A stretch of DNA of 31,268 nt from Dichotomicrobium sp964466965 (GTDB lineage: Bacteria; Pseudomonadota; Alphaproteobacteria; Rhizobiales; Rhodomicrobiaceae). The notes below the pieces were generated by a model. The model saw only the letters and a list, made by a program, of their open reading frames with translations. It did not search any database and had not been told where the DNA came from. Made by a program: the position numbers and the translations under genes. Shown one piece after another: positions 8,335 through 15,878 of this stretch (positions are counted from its first letter, which is position 1; every line of letters begins with the position of its first letter). The stretch lies in NCBI GenBank assembly GCA_964466965.1, contig CAYXPZ010000025.1:1-31268 (forward strand), given 5' to 3'.

Positions 8335-9627
8335 TCATGCACCAGGCGGCTCGATGAGAATAGCGCGAAAGTCATTTACGTTGGTGTGCGTTGGGCCAGT
8401 CATGAACAGGTCGTCCAGAGAGCCGAAAAACGCGCGGGAATCGTTGTTCTGAAGGAATGTGGCTGCTTCGAGATGGGCCGTGCGTGCCCGCTTGAGGGTA
8501 TCCGGATCAACGATCGCGCCGGCCGGATCATCGGCAGCGCCGCTGCCCCCGTCAACGCCGTCGGTGTCTGCGGCAAGCGCCCAGATGCCCGGCGCGCCCT
8601 CCAAGGCGATCGCGAGCGCCAGCGCGTATTCCTGATTTGGGCCGCCCCGTCCCTGGCCGCGCAGCGTGACCGTCACCTCGCCGCCTGACAGCAGCGCCAC
8701 CCGCTCGCCAACAGTCTGCAGGTCGCGCGCCTGCCTGGCGTGAGCCGCTGCGAGCTCGCGCGCTTCGCCCTCTAGCGCGTCGCCCAGGATGATCGGGCGA
8801 TAGCCAAGCGTGCGGGCCTTCTCCGCGGCGGCGTCAAGCGATTGCGCGGCAGTGGCGGCAAGCACATACTGAGCATTGGCAAATGCTGGATCGCCAGGCT
8901 TGGGCGTTTCGTTGGCGGGTGTGTTGAGCGCTGCCTCCACCGCCGGTCCGGGCGTAATGCCGAAATCACTCAGAACAATGCGCGCATCGGTAAGCGTTGT
9001 CGGATCGGGCACTGTCGGTCCGGAGCCGATCGCATCTGGCGCATCGCCCGGCACATCGGAGATCGCTAACGTGACCATCCGCGCCGGGGTTGCGGCCGCA
9101 GCGAGCCGTCCACCTTTGAAGCGGGACAGATGTTTGCGCACGCAATTCATTTGGCTGATCGTCGCGCCGGAGCGCAGCATCGCCTGAGTTACCGCGCGCT
9201 TGTCTGCCAGTGTCAGCCCTTCGCATGGCGCGGCGCATAGGGCAGAGGCGCCGCCGGAGAGCAGCACCAGCACAAGATCCCGGGGCGCAGCGGATCGGGC
9301 CATCGAAAGCGCATCTTGCGCGGCGCGGATGCTGTTGTCATCCGGCACGGGATGGCCAGCCTCGATCATCTGCGTGTGCTCAAGCGGCACGCCATATCCA
9401 TAACGGGTGATGGCCAGTGCTTGGTAGCGCGATTTCGCGATCAGGCCGGCATAATGCTGCTCGGCGACGCGCGCCATCGCTGCTGCGGCTTTACCGCAGG
9501 CAATGACATGCACGCGTCCGTCCGGTGCAGCGGGGAACCGCCCCGGCAGGCAACGCCCGGGCTGCGCCCGCGCCACGGCAGTCTCGAACAGGGCGATCAA
9601 ATCAGCGCGATGTGGATCCTGAGCCAT
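8335..9627 (-). CDS. Glycerate 2-kinase (DUF4147/MOFRL family)
   Basis: Phosphorylates D-glycerate to 2-phosphoglycerate with ATP. The protein (430 residues) has the N-terminal DUF4147 domain with the nucleotide-binding stretch LLSGGASAL and the following NCVRKHLSRFKGGRLA and ISDVPGD motifs, then the C-terminal MOFRL domain with GGPNQEYALALA and ADTDGVDGGSGAA. I take the ATG at 9627 (MAQDPHRADL) as start; the open frame extends to 9753 but that extension lacks family character. Its product feeds enolase and then pyruvate kinase, whose gene lies two genes downstream. Symbols ttuD, gckA and garK are all used for relatives, so none is assigned. Confidence 0.93.
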   Translation of the reverse strand: MAQDPHRADLIALFETAVARAQPGRCLPGRFPAAPDGRVHVIACGKAAAAMARVAEQHYAGLIAKSRYQALAITRYGYGVPLEHTQMIEAGHPVPDDNSIRAAQDALSMARSAAPRDLVLVLLSGGASALCAAPCEGLTLADKRAVTQAMLRSGATISQMNCVRKHLSRFKGGRLAAAATPARMVTLAISDVPGDAPDAIGSGPTVPDPTTLTDARIVLSDFGITPGPAVEAALNTPANETPKPGDPAFANAQYVLAATAAQSLDAAAEKARTLGYRPIILGDALEGEARELAAAHARQARDLQTVGERVALLSGGEVTVTLRGQGRGGPNQEYALALAIALEGAPGIWALAADTDGVDGGSGAADDPAGAIVDPDTLKRARTAHLEAATFLQNNDSRAFFGSLDDLFMTGPTHTNVNDFRAILIEPPGA

Positions 9628-9658
9628 TGCGCCTGTGATTATCAGCAAACAACTAAAG

Positions 9659-9676
9659 CACAAGGGTTTGCTTGTG
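9659..9676. promoter_or_regulatory. Inverted repeat between divergent genes, possible operator
   Basis: CACAAG (9659-9664) and CTTGTG (9671-9676) form a perfect 6-6 inverted repeat with a six-base spacer, in the 132-base region between the glycerate kinase and amidohydrolase genes. The size and symmetry fit a dimeric repressor site for the glycerate kinase transcript, but no regulator gene lies nearby and it could be a chance palindrome. Confidence 0.3.
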
Positions 9677-9759
9677 AAAAAAGTTCTGTAAGGGTAGGGC
9701 CACTGCTGAAAAATCCATAGCGCCGGCCAACCGGCGCGAAAAATCAACCCCACTCAAAA

Positions 9760-10941
9760 ATGCTGAAGAAAATGGAGATCGAGGTTTCGGACGAGGCGTC
9801 CACCCCCAACGCGTTTGAATTCATTCCCGGCGCACCCAATGCCGGTTTGGTCATAACCTGCGACCATGCCAGCAACGCCTTCCCGCCTGGTTATGGCACT
9901 CTGGGTTTGCCCCCCGAACAACTGGAACGCCATATCGCCTATGACATCGGCGCAGCCGAGGTCACGCGCCGGTTGGCTGAGCTGCTTGGGGCGCCTGCGG
10001 TGCTTTCGCGATTCTCGCGATTATTCATCGATCCGAACCGCGCGCCGGAGGACCCAACGCTCATCATGCGAATTTCCGACGGGGCGGTCGTGCCCGGAAA
10101 CGCGCAGATTGACGCGCGCGAGATTGAATACCGGCTCAACACCTATTACCGCCCCTACCATGCGGCGATTGACGCTGCCCTCGACGCCGCCATTGCCGCG
10201 GGAAAGCCGCCCGCCATTTTCTCGATCCACAGCTTCACAGAAGCCTGGCGCGGCCATCCGCGCCCCTGGCACGCGACCGTCTTGTGGGACAAGGACCCGC
10301 GCTTTGCCAAGCCATTGGTTGACGCGCTGCACGCCGAACCTGACATCGTCGCGGGCGAGAATGAGCCTTACACGGGACGCCTGAAGGGCGACAGCATGTA
10401 TGAGCACGGCACCCGCCGCGGGCTTGCCCATGCACTGATCGAAATTCGCCAGGATTTGATCCGCGATCCGGCGGGGCAGCAGGCGTGGGCTGAGCGGTTG
10501 GCGCGGATTATCGGGCGGATCCTGACCGCCCAACGAACGTCTGGCGGTTTGCACCGGATACACTGCTATGGCTCCTATGCCGATGATGGGGCATTATTGC
10601 CGCATGTGAGATCGCGACGTGAGGAGGAGCTTATGGGTGAAATCGATCCCAAGACCGCGACAGAGATCGAGGCCGCCGTGTTTCGCCGTTTGGTGAGCCA
10701 TCTGCGCGAGCGCACGGATGTGCAAAACATTGATATGATGAACCTTGCGGGCTTCTGCCGCAATTGTCTGTCGAACTGGTATCGCGAGGCGGCCGAACAA
10801 CGCGGCTTTGATCTGTCCAAGGACGAATCACGCGAGCTGGTCTACGGCATGCCTTACGATGAGTGGAAGGCGAAATATCAGACCGAGGCGGCCCCGGAGC
10901 AAGCCGCACGGTTTGAAGAGGCTCACCGCGACGGCCATTAA
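9760..10941 (+). CDS. N-formylglutamate amidohydrolase fused to a C-terminal DUF1244 domain
   Basis: Residues about 15-277 are an N-formylglutamate amidohydrolase (HutG-like, Zn-dependent hydrolysis of N-formylglutamate to formate and glutamate), with ITCDHASNAFP near residue 35 and SRFSRLFIDPNRAPEDPTLI around 86-105. The usual end of the enzyme (HRIHCYGS) is followed in frame by a short linker and then a complete DUF1244 domain (residues 292-393) with the family motif NLAGFCRNCLSNWY. In related bacteria these two are, as far as I recall, separate neighbouring genes. The linker DNA still encodes a GAGGAGGA ribosome binding site before an in-frame ATG at 10633, so a free DUF1244 protein of 102 residues could also be made. 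Start at 9760 is weakly supported; the ATG at 9772 is an alternative. Confidence 0.88.
   Translation: MLKKMEIEVSDEASTPNAFEFIPGAPNAGLVITCDHASNAFPPGYGTLGLPPEQLERHIAYDIGAAEVTRRLAELLGAPAVLSRFSRLFIDPNRAPEDPTLIMRISDGAVVPGNAQIDAREIEYRLNTYYRPYHAAIDAALDAAIAAGKPPAIFSIHSFTEAWRGHPRPWHATVLWDKDPRFAKPLVDALHAEPDIVAGENEPYTGRLKGDSMYEHGTRRGLAHALIEIRQDLIRDPAGQQAWAERLARIIGRILTAQRTSGGLHRIHCYGSYADDGALLPHVRSRREEELMGEIDPKTATEIEAAVFRRLVSHLRERTDVQNIDMMNLAGFCRNCLSNWYREAAEQRGFDLSKDESRELVYGMPYDEWKAKYQTEAAPEQAARFEEAHRDGH
10621..10635 (+). promoter_or_regulatory. Internal ribosome binding site and ATG for the DUF1244 part
   Basis: GAGGAGGA ends five bases before the in-frame ATG at 10633, inside the amidohydrolase-DUF1244 reading frame. 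The position coincides with the natural N-terminus of the DUF1244 family (MGEIDPKTATEIEAAVFRRL), so independent translation initiation here is likely whether or not the fusion is also made. Confidence 0.65.
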
Positions 10942-11101
10942 GGTCTGACGGGTCCACAGCCCGCGCGTCATGTTCTGGATAACGGTCAATGGGCGCTTGA
11001 GGCTATGCTGGCCGGCGCTTAGCGTATCGGTCTCGGGATAAGGGCTGCTATGGCCCAGTCTCCCGCTTCGAAGCTGCTCCAACCCGAACCCAGGCCGCCT
11101 T

Positions 11102-11413
11102 ATGAGCGAACTTCACGAAAGCGCCCGCCAGCAATTGCGCGCCATCATCGAACGCATTGAACGTCTGGAAGAGGAAAAGGCCGCGCTGGCCGCCGATCTG
11201 CGCGACGTCTACGCCGAGGCAAAGGGCCACGGCTTTGATACCAAGGCGCTGCGCAAGATCGTGCAGATGCGCAAGAAAGAAGCGCATGAACGCCAGGAGG
11301 AAGAGGCTGTTCTAACGACTTATCTCCACGCACTCGGCATGCTTGCAGATTTGCCGGCGTGGCAAGAAAGCGGCAATGAGGCCCAGGCGGCGCGCCAGGA
11401 AGATGCGGCGTGA
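11102..11413 (+). CDS. gapR: GapR-like nucleoid protein (DUF2312)
   Basis: A 103-residue, highly charged, mostly alpha-helical protein of the DUF2312 family. The family's studied member is Caulobacter GapR, a nucleoid-associated protein that encircles overtwisted DNA ahead of replication and transcription and helps topoisomerases. Residues about 5-45 form a coiled coil (RAIIERIERLEEEKAALAAD), followed by the conserved AKGHGFDTKALRKIVQMRKK and a C-terminal helix. The C-terminal tail is longer than in Caulobacter GapR. The gene lies 160 bases downstream of the amidohydrolase fusion; I see no convincing promoter in that gap. Its stop is one base from the stop of the convergent Excalibur gene. 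Family is secure, function inferred from it. Confidence 0.9.
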   Translation: MSELHESARQQLRAIIERIERLEEEKAALAADLRDVYAEAKGHGFDTKALRKIVQMRKKEAHERQEEEAVLTTYLHALGMLADLPAWQESGNEAQAARQEDAA

Positions 11414-11414
11414 G

Positions 11415-11675
11415 CTAGCTACGCGCATCACAGGTCCGTTCGCATATCGTCTCACAAGGAATGCCGTCATCGTCCCGGTCCAGCGTCTCGAGCTTGCATT
11501 GCTGGTAAAAGCCGCAGGCTTGAGCGCAGGAGTTGAGATCACCGCAGGTGACACGCCGGCTGCAATCGGGCGCGACGCCGGCGGCGGACGGAACCTCTGA
11601 TTGCTCGGTTTCCGCGGCCAGAGGCTGGATCATGACGACCACCGCAGCAAGAAGACTCAATCCAGTTTTACGCAT
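11415..11675 (-). CDS. Small secreted cysteine-rich protein with Excalibur-type calcium-binding motif
   Basis: An 86-residue protein with a signal peptide (MRKTGLSLLAAVVVMIQPLAA) and eight cysteines in the mature part, enough for four disulfides. The stretch LDRDDDGIPCETIC matches the Excalibur pattern DxDxDGxxCE, a short calcium-binding loop related to EF hands and found in exported proteins. I chose the ATG at 11675, nine bases after a GAGAG ribosome binding site; ATGs at 11684 and 11738 would add residues that spoil the signal peptide. The physiological role is unknown. It ends one base from the end of gapR on the other strand. Confidence 0.8.
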   Translation of the reverse strand: MRKTGLSLLAAVVVMIQPLAAETEQSEVPSAAGVAPDCSRRVTCGDLNSCAQACGFYQQCKLETLDRDDDGIPCETICERTCDARS

Positions 11676-11935
11676 TACGCACATCTCTCGTTTCGCAAAC
11701 ACGCCAACAGTGATTCTCGCAACGGGCGGCATCGTCAAGTAAAATCGACGGGTCGGCGGCGCGTATCCTGGTAGCGGCGGGCCGTCCGCTTACAGCCCCG
11801 CGCTCCCACAGGCGTGTTCCGGCGTTGCGTTGCAACGAAGCTTGGTGTCTAGTCACGATGTAGTGGCGGCTCCGCGAGCGGAAGCGGGGAATCACGCAAG
11901 CGCGATGCCGAAGGCGTGCGGAACGGAGACGAGTG

Positions 11936-12658
11936 GTGTCGATCTGGGGGAAAATTGCAGGCGCTGCGACCGGATTAGCGATCGGCGGGCCGATAGGGGC
12001 GCTTTTGGGCGGGCTGGCCGGCCATCTGGCCATCGACCGGGAAAACGATGAGGCCGGTGATCTGCAGGAGCGCGAGGTTGCCTTTTCGATGGGCGTTATC
12101 GCCCTCGGCGCCAAAATGGCGAAAGCCGATGGCGTCGTGACGAAAGACGAGGTGTCCGCGTTCAAGGATGTCTTCAAGGTCCCTGACAGCGAGATGAAAA
12201 ATGTCGCCCGGCTGTTCAATCTCGCCAAGAAAGATGTCGCCGGATACGAATCCTATGCCCGGCAACTCGCCAAGATGTTCCGCGATGACCGGGAGACGCT
12301 TAAGGCGGTGCTGGAAGGGTTGTTCCACATTGCGAGCGCCGATGAAGTGCTCCACCCTGATGAGGAGCAGTATCTGGCCTCGGTGGCCCGCATTTTCGGT
12401 TTCACCGATACCGAATTCGCCTATATCCGCGCGCGTCATGTTAAGACGAAAGAGCGCAGCCCCTATGATGTCCTCGAAGTTGATCCATCAGTCAGCAACG
12501 ACGAGCTGAAGAAGCGCTACCGCGAGCTGGTGCGTGAGAACCATCCCGATCGGCTGATGGCGCGCGGTGTTCCGAAAGAGTTTATCGAGATCGCCAACAA
12601 CAAGATTGCGACGATTAATCAGGCTTACGACGAGATCGCCAAGGAGCGCGGACTTTAG
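11936..12658 (+). CDS. djlA: DjlA-like co-chaperone (TerB domain plus C-terminal J domain)
   Basis: A 240-residue membrane-anchored co-chaperone that should stimulate DnaK through its J domain. The start MSIWGKIAGAATG and the following Gly-rich hydrophobic segment (about residues 7-33) resemble a glycine-zipper membrane anchor. Residues about 48-165 are a TerB-like helical domain, and about 174-239 a J domain with the essential HPD at 203-205 and a QAYDEIAKERG end. The start is a GTG at 11936, with GGAG seven bases upstream; the GTG directly before it (11933) is a poorer alternative. The stop precedes the amidase start by one base, so translation of the two is probably coupled. Confidence 0.9.
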   Translation: MSIWGKIAGAATGLAIGGPIGALLGGLAGHLAIDRENDEAGDLQEREVAFSMGVIALGAKMAKADGVVTKDEVSAFKDVFKVPDSEMKNVARLFNLAKKDVAGYESYARQLAKMFRDDRETLKAVLEGLFHIASADEVLHPDEEQYLASVARIFGFTDTEFAYIRARHVKTKERSPYDVLEVDPSVSNDELKKRYRELVRENHPDRLMARGVPKEFIEIANNKIATINQAYDEIAKERGL

Positions 12659-12659
12659 T

Positions 12660-13535
12660 GTGGTGGCGCGCAGACGGTTGTTACGGACAATCGCAGTCGT
12701 GGCGGGTAGCGCAGCGCTCGTGAGCGGGGCCTATCGCTGGCTGTGCCTGGGTAAAGGCGCGCTTCTGCGCGAACCCGAAACGCCACTGGCAACCCGGGTC
12801 ATCGCCTCGCCCAATTACAGCGCAAGGCGCGGCTGCCGGCAGCCGGATATGATCCTGCTTCATTACACGGGGATGGCTGATGCTGCTGCGGCGTTGCGGT
12901 GGCTCGCCAATCCGGCCGCGAAAGTATCGGCGCACTATTTCGTCCACGAAGACGGAGAGATCATCCAGATGGTGTCCGAAGCCCAGCGCGCTTGGCATGC
13001 GGGCGCATCGCTCTGGGCGGGAGAGCGTGATATCAACAGCGTCTCCATCGGCATCGAGATTCATAACGCCGGACACGCGGCAGCGGACGGCCTGCCGCCT
13101 TATGCGCGCGCGCAAATGAATTCGGTCGCCACGCTGTGCCGGGACATCGCAGCGCGCTGGTCAGTTCCGTCGGCACGCATACTGGCGCATTCCGACGTCG
13201 CCCCCGAACGCAAGGTCGATCCGGGAGAGCACTTCGATTGGCGGTGGCTGGCCGCGCAAGGTGTGGGCGTTTGGGTGCCGCCCGCGCCGCTCGGTCCGGA
13301 CGCGGGATTAGGCCCTGGTTCGCAGATAGATGAGGTCGCCGCGCTCAAGGCGAAGCTGTCGCGCGTTGGATACGGTGTCAGTGACGGGCCGGCGTATGAT
13401 GAGCGTACCGAAGCAGTTGTTGCGGCGTTTCAGCGGCGGTTCCGGCCCGAGCGCATTGATGGCCGCGCCGATGTCTCAACGCGCGAGACGCTTGACCGGC
13501 TTATCGCCGCGCTCGATGCTTTCGAAGTCAGCTAG
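12660..13535 (+). CDS. N-acetylmuramoyl-L-alanine amidase (Amidase_2 / AmpD-AmiD type) with peptidoglycan-binding domain
   Basis: Zinc amidase that cleaves the bond between N-acetylmuramic acid and L-alanine in cell wall peptides. From the GTG at 12660 the protein has 291 residues: a basic N-terminus and hydrophobic segment (about 9-29) that exports or anchors it, the Amidase_2 domain (about 50-205) with likely zinc ligands H68 in HYTG, H177 and D187 in AHSDVAPERKVDPG, and a C-terminal helical peptidoglycan-binding repeat (about 224-290). The exported form resembles AmiD more than cytosolic AmpD. The start follows the djlA stop at once; an ATG at 12567 lies inside djlA and is unlikely. The last 8 bases overlap the end of convergent gluQRS. 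Confidence 0.9.
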   Translation: MVARRRLLRTIAVVAGSAALVSGAYRWLCLGKGALLREPETPLATRVIASPNYSARRGCRQPDMILLHYTGMADAAAALRWLANPAAKVSAHYFVHEDGEIIQMVSEAQRAWHAGASLWAGERDINSVSIGIEIHNAGHAAADGLPPYARAQMNSVATLCRDIAARWSVPSARILAHSDVAPERKVDPGEHFDWRWLAAQGVGVWVPPAPLGPDAGLGPGSQIDEVAALKAKLSRVGYGVSDGPAYDERTEAVVAAFQRRFRPERIDGRADVSTRETLDRLIAALDAFEVS

Positions 13536-14409
13536 ACAGCCCGACCATCAGGCGAATGTCCTGTGGCGTCGCCCCTTCCGCGCGCAGGGCGGCGAGGCTC
13601 AGATCGCCCGCGCTTTTTGAGAGTTTGCGTCCGCTTTCATCGAGAATCAGTCTGTGGTGATGATAAACCGGCGTGGGAAAGCCGAGCAGGCGCTGCAGCA
13701 GGACATGAAGATCGGTCGCAGCTTCCAGATCAGCGCCTCGGACCACATGGGTGATGCCCTGCAGCGCGTCGTCGACAACCGTGGCGAGGTGATAGCTTGC
13801 CGGCGTGTCCTTGCGCACGATCACCGCATCGCCCCAGCGTTGGGGCTGCGCCGTGCAATTGCGCTCACATCCGTCAAGATTGAATACGCGATAGGTAAGC
13901 GTTTGCGCGGCAAGGCTTATGAGTGCGCGTGCAATGTCTAGTCGGAGCGCATACGGCTGCTCCTCGGATATCAGTCGCCCGGTGATTTCAGGGTCTGTTT
14001 CCCGGTAAAGGCCCGGATAGAGCGGCGCCCCGTCCGGATCGCGGGCGGTGATGCCGGCCTCCGCTGCGGCTGCGGCAATCTCCTTACGCGTTGCGAAACA
14101 TGGATAGACAAGCCCGCGATCGCGCAAACGCTGAGCGGCCGCGCGATACGTGGCGAAATGCTCCGACTGCCGGCGCACCGGCGTCTCCCACGCCAACCCG
14201 AGCCAGGCCAGATCATTATAAACCGCCTGCTCATAATCGCGCGTGCAGCGCGCGGTGTCGATATCGTCGATGCGCAGCAGGAAGCGCGCGCCTATTGCCT
14301 GCGCGATGTCGTAGGCAAACAGCGCGGCATAGGCGTGTCCGAGATGCAGCCGGCCATTCGGGCTGGGTGCGAAACGGATCGCGGGGCAACCCTGGTCGAT
14401 CGTTGGCAT
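13528..14409 (-). CDS. gluQRS: Glutamyl-Q tRNA(Asp) synthetase
   Basis: Attaches glutamate to the queuosine base of tRNA-Asp. The 293-residue protein is a truncated glutamyl-tRNA synthetase that keeps the class I catalytic core (FAPSPNGRLHLGHAYAAL with the HIGH-type HLGH at 22-25 and KLSKS at 262-266) and lacks the anticodon-binding domain, as expected for this family. The region that binds zinc in the E. coli enzyme has only one cysteine here (C104 in YPCFATRKE), so the zinc site seems to be lost. The ATG lies 10 bases after the stop of the alpha/beta hydrolase gene, suggesting one transcript. Confidence 0.94.
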   Translation of the reverse strand: MPTIDQGCPAIRFAPSPNGRLHLGHAYAALFAYDIAQAIGARFLLRIDDIDTARCTRDYEQAVYNDLAWLGLAWETPVRRQSEHFATYRAAAQRLRDRGLVYPCFATRKEIAAAAAEAGITARDPDGAPLYPGLYRETDPEITGRLISEEQPYALRLDIARALISLAAQTLTYRVFNLDGCERNCTAQPQRWGDAVIVRKDTPASYHLATVVDDALQGITHVVRGADLEAATDLHVLLQRLLGFPTPVYHHHRLILDESGRKLSKSAGDLSLAALRAEGATPQDIRLMVGLSS

Positions 14410-14419
14410 CTGCGGGGTC

Positions 14420-15076
14420 TCAGGCGCTGGCCGTCTGCCCAGTAGCCTCGTCCAGATACGGGCCGATGACTTCTTCGATCAGCTCTTCAAGTTTGCCCTC
14501 AAAGAAGTGGTTGGCCCCATGCACCACCTCATGGGTAATCGAAATTCCCTTCTGGCTCTTGAGCTTGTTGACGAGGCTGCGCACGGCTTCCGGCGGGGCG
14601 ACGCGATCCATGTCGCCGTTGACAATCAGCCCGGAGGATGGGCAAGGGGCGAGGAAGCTGAAGTCGTAAAGATTGGCTGGCGGAGCGACGGAGATGAAAC
14701 CGGCGATCTCTGGACGTCGCATGAGAAGCTGCATCGATATCCAAGCGCCGAAAGAGACGCCGGCGATCCAGCAGGACCGGGCGTCCTGGTTGTAGACCTG
14801 CAGCCAGTCTAGGGCGGTGGCGGCATCGGACAGCTCGCCGGGACCGTTGTCGAACAGGCCCTGACTTCGGCCGACGCCGCGGAAATTGATACGCAGCACC
14901 GAGAATCCGCGCCGGGCGAAGGCATAATAGAGATGATACACAATGGGATTGTTCATCGTGCCGCCGAACTGCGGATGCGGATGCAGGATCAGGGCGACAG
15001 GCGATTCGGATGATGCTTCATGGTGGTAGCGGCCTTCTAGCCGGCCGGCTGGACCGTTGATGATGACTTCAGGCAT
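14420..15076 (-). CDS. Alpha/beta hydrolase (COG2945-type)
   Basis: A 218-residue cytosolic hydrolase with LHPHPQFGGTMNN near residue 31 (oxyanion region), LRINFRGVGRSQG at 61-73, the nucleophile elbow GVSFGAW with S108, an acid in NGDMDRVAP and the catalytic His in GANHFFEG. Members of this family are annotated only as hydrolases; the substrate is unknown. The ATG at 15076 matches the family start (MPEVIINGPAGRLEGRY); upstream in-frame sequence to 15214 lacks family character. It is followed after 10 bases by gluQRS. Confidence 0.88.
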   Translation of the reverse strand: MPEVIINGPAGRLEGRYHHEASSESPVALILHPHPQFGGTMNNPIVYHLYYAFARRGFSVLRINFRGVGRSQGLFDNGPGELSDAATALDWLQVYNQDARSCWIAGVSFGAWISMQLLMRRPEIAGFISVAPPANLYDFSFLAPCPSSGLIVNGDMDRVAPPEAVRSLVNKLKSQKGISITHEVVHGANHFFEGKLEELIEEVIGPYLDEATGQTASA

Positions 15077-15201
15077 GATGGATTGCTTTATCCAGGTGGT
15101 TTTTCGCGGGGACCGGAGGCGACCGGACCTTGATGCTGGTTTGGCGTTGCTGGAATGCGCGCGCCGCGCGCCGTTTGGGCACACGCTGGCCGCCAAGATA
15201 G

Positions 15202-15230
15202 TTGACTCGTACACTCAGATAATCTATCTG
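15202..15230 (+). promoter_or_regulatory. Candidate sigma-70 promoter of the suf operon
   Basis: TTGACT (15202-15207) is separated by 17 bases from TATCTG (15225-15230). The -35 box is good and the -10 box weak. The Irr-like box starts five bases after the -10 box, so it would cover the transcription start, as expected if the box is a repressor site. Confidence 0.45.
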
Positions 15231-15234
15231 TTCC

Positions 15235-15251
15235 TTTAGAACGTTTCAAAA
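15235..15251 (+). promoter_or_regulatory. Irr-like (ICE) box upstream of iscR-suf
   Basis: TTTAGAA, three bases, then TTCAAAA: 13 of 14 defined positions match the Irr/iron-control-element consensus TTTAGAA-N3-TTCTAAA known from Rhizobiales. Irr is a heme-responsive Fur-family regulator; comparative work has linked it to suf in alphaproteobacteria. No irr gene is in this window. Confidence 0.6.
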
Positions 15252-15395
15252 CCGAGTCATTTCCTGTACGTTGGACGTGGTGCGCAGCGTCTTTAACATG
15301 AGGGCGTTGAAGATTTGAACGGTTATGTCATAGCGGCTTAGCATTTATTGGAAGAACGCGGTCGGTCGCTGTGCTTTAACGGGAGTATTTAGACC

Positions 15396-15878
15396 ATGCA
15401 GCTCAGCACGAAAGGGCGTTACGCCGTGATGGCGATGGTCGATCTCGCATCCCGGTCAACGGATAGCCCCGTCCGGCTGGCCTCGATTGCCGAAAAGCAA
15501 CAGATTTCGCTGGCCTATCTGGAGCAGTTGTTCACCAAGCTGCGCCGCGCAGGTCTTGTCACCTCTGCGCGCGGGCCAGGTGGCGGCTATCGGTTGTCGC
15601 GCCAGCCAGAGGCGATTTTTGTGTCCGAGATCATGAGCGCGGTTGATGAGCCAATAAAGATGACGCGCTGTATTACAGGCAGCGAGATTGCTTGTATCGG
15701 CAACAAAGGCCGCTGCTTAACGCACGATCTGTGGCGCGCGCTGGGTGATCACATTCTTTTGTTCCTGCAGACGGTAACGCTGCGGGATGTGATTGACGGA
15801 GATCTCGTGCTCAAGGACAGCGTGTTTTCGCCATCCATGGAGGCTTGCGGCCAGTTTCGGGAGGCTACAGCGGAATGA
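15396..15878 (+). CDS. iscR: Rrf2-family iron-sulfur regulator IscR
   Basis: Transcription factor of 160 residues that senses Fe-S status and regulates the downstream suf genes. The N-terminal winged helix (MQLSTKGRYAVMAMVDLA, with YLEQLFTKLRRAGLV as recognition region) is typical. The cluster-binding region has three cysteines and the LTH histidine: C92, C100, C107 and H110. Spacing between cysteines is slightly longer than in E. coli IscR, but all ligand positions are present, unlike the single-cysteine form of Rhodobacter. The gene is first in the operon, and its TGA overlaps the ATG of the next gene (ATGA), so autoregulation and translational coupling are likely. Confidence 0.93.
   Translation: MQLSTKGRYAVMAMVDLASRSTDSPVRLASIAEKQQISLAYLEQLFTKLRRAGLVTSARGPGGGYRLSRQPEAIFVSEIMSAVDEPIKMTRCITGSEIACIGNKGRCLTHDLWRALGDHILLFLQTVTLRDVIDGDLVLKDSVFSPSMEACGQFREATAE

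Larger units (their letters stand above)
15077..15395. other. Intergenic regulatory region upstream of the suf operon
   Basis: A 319-base stretch without a supportable gene, between the divergent alpha/beta hydrolase and iscR. It holds a sigma-70-like promoter and an Irr-like box near 15202-15251, and a second weaker promoter candidate (TTGAAC at 15315-15320, 18-base spacer, TAGCAT at 15339-15344) closer to iscR. The part nearest the hydrolase (15077-15200) shows nothing specific. Confidence 0.6.

Noticed and set aside
13528..13535. Eight-base overlap of convergent amidase and gluQRS genes as a sign of a frameshift
   Set aside because: Both proteins have normal C-termini, so this is simple tight packing.
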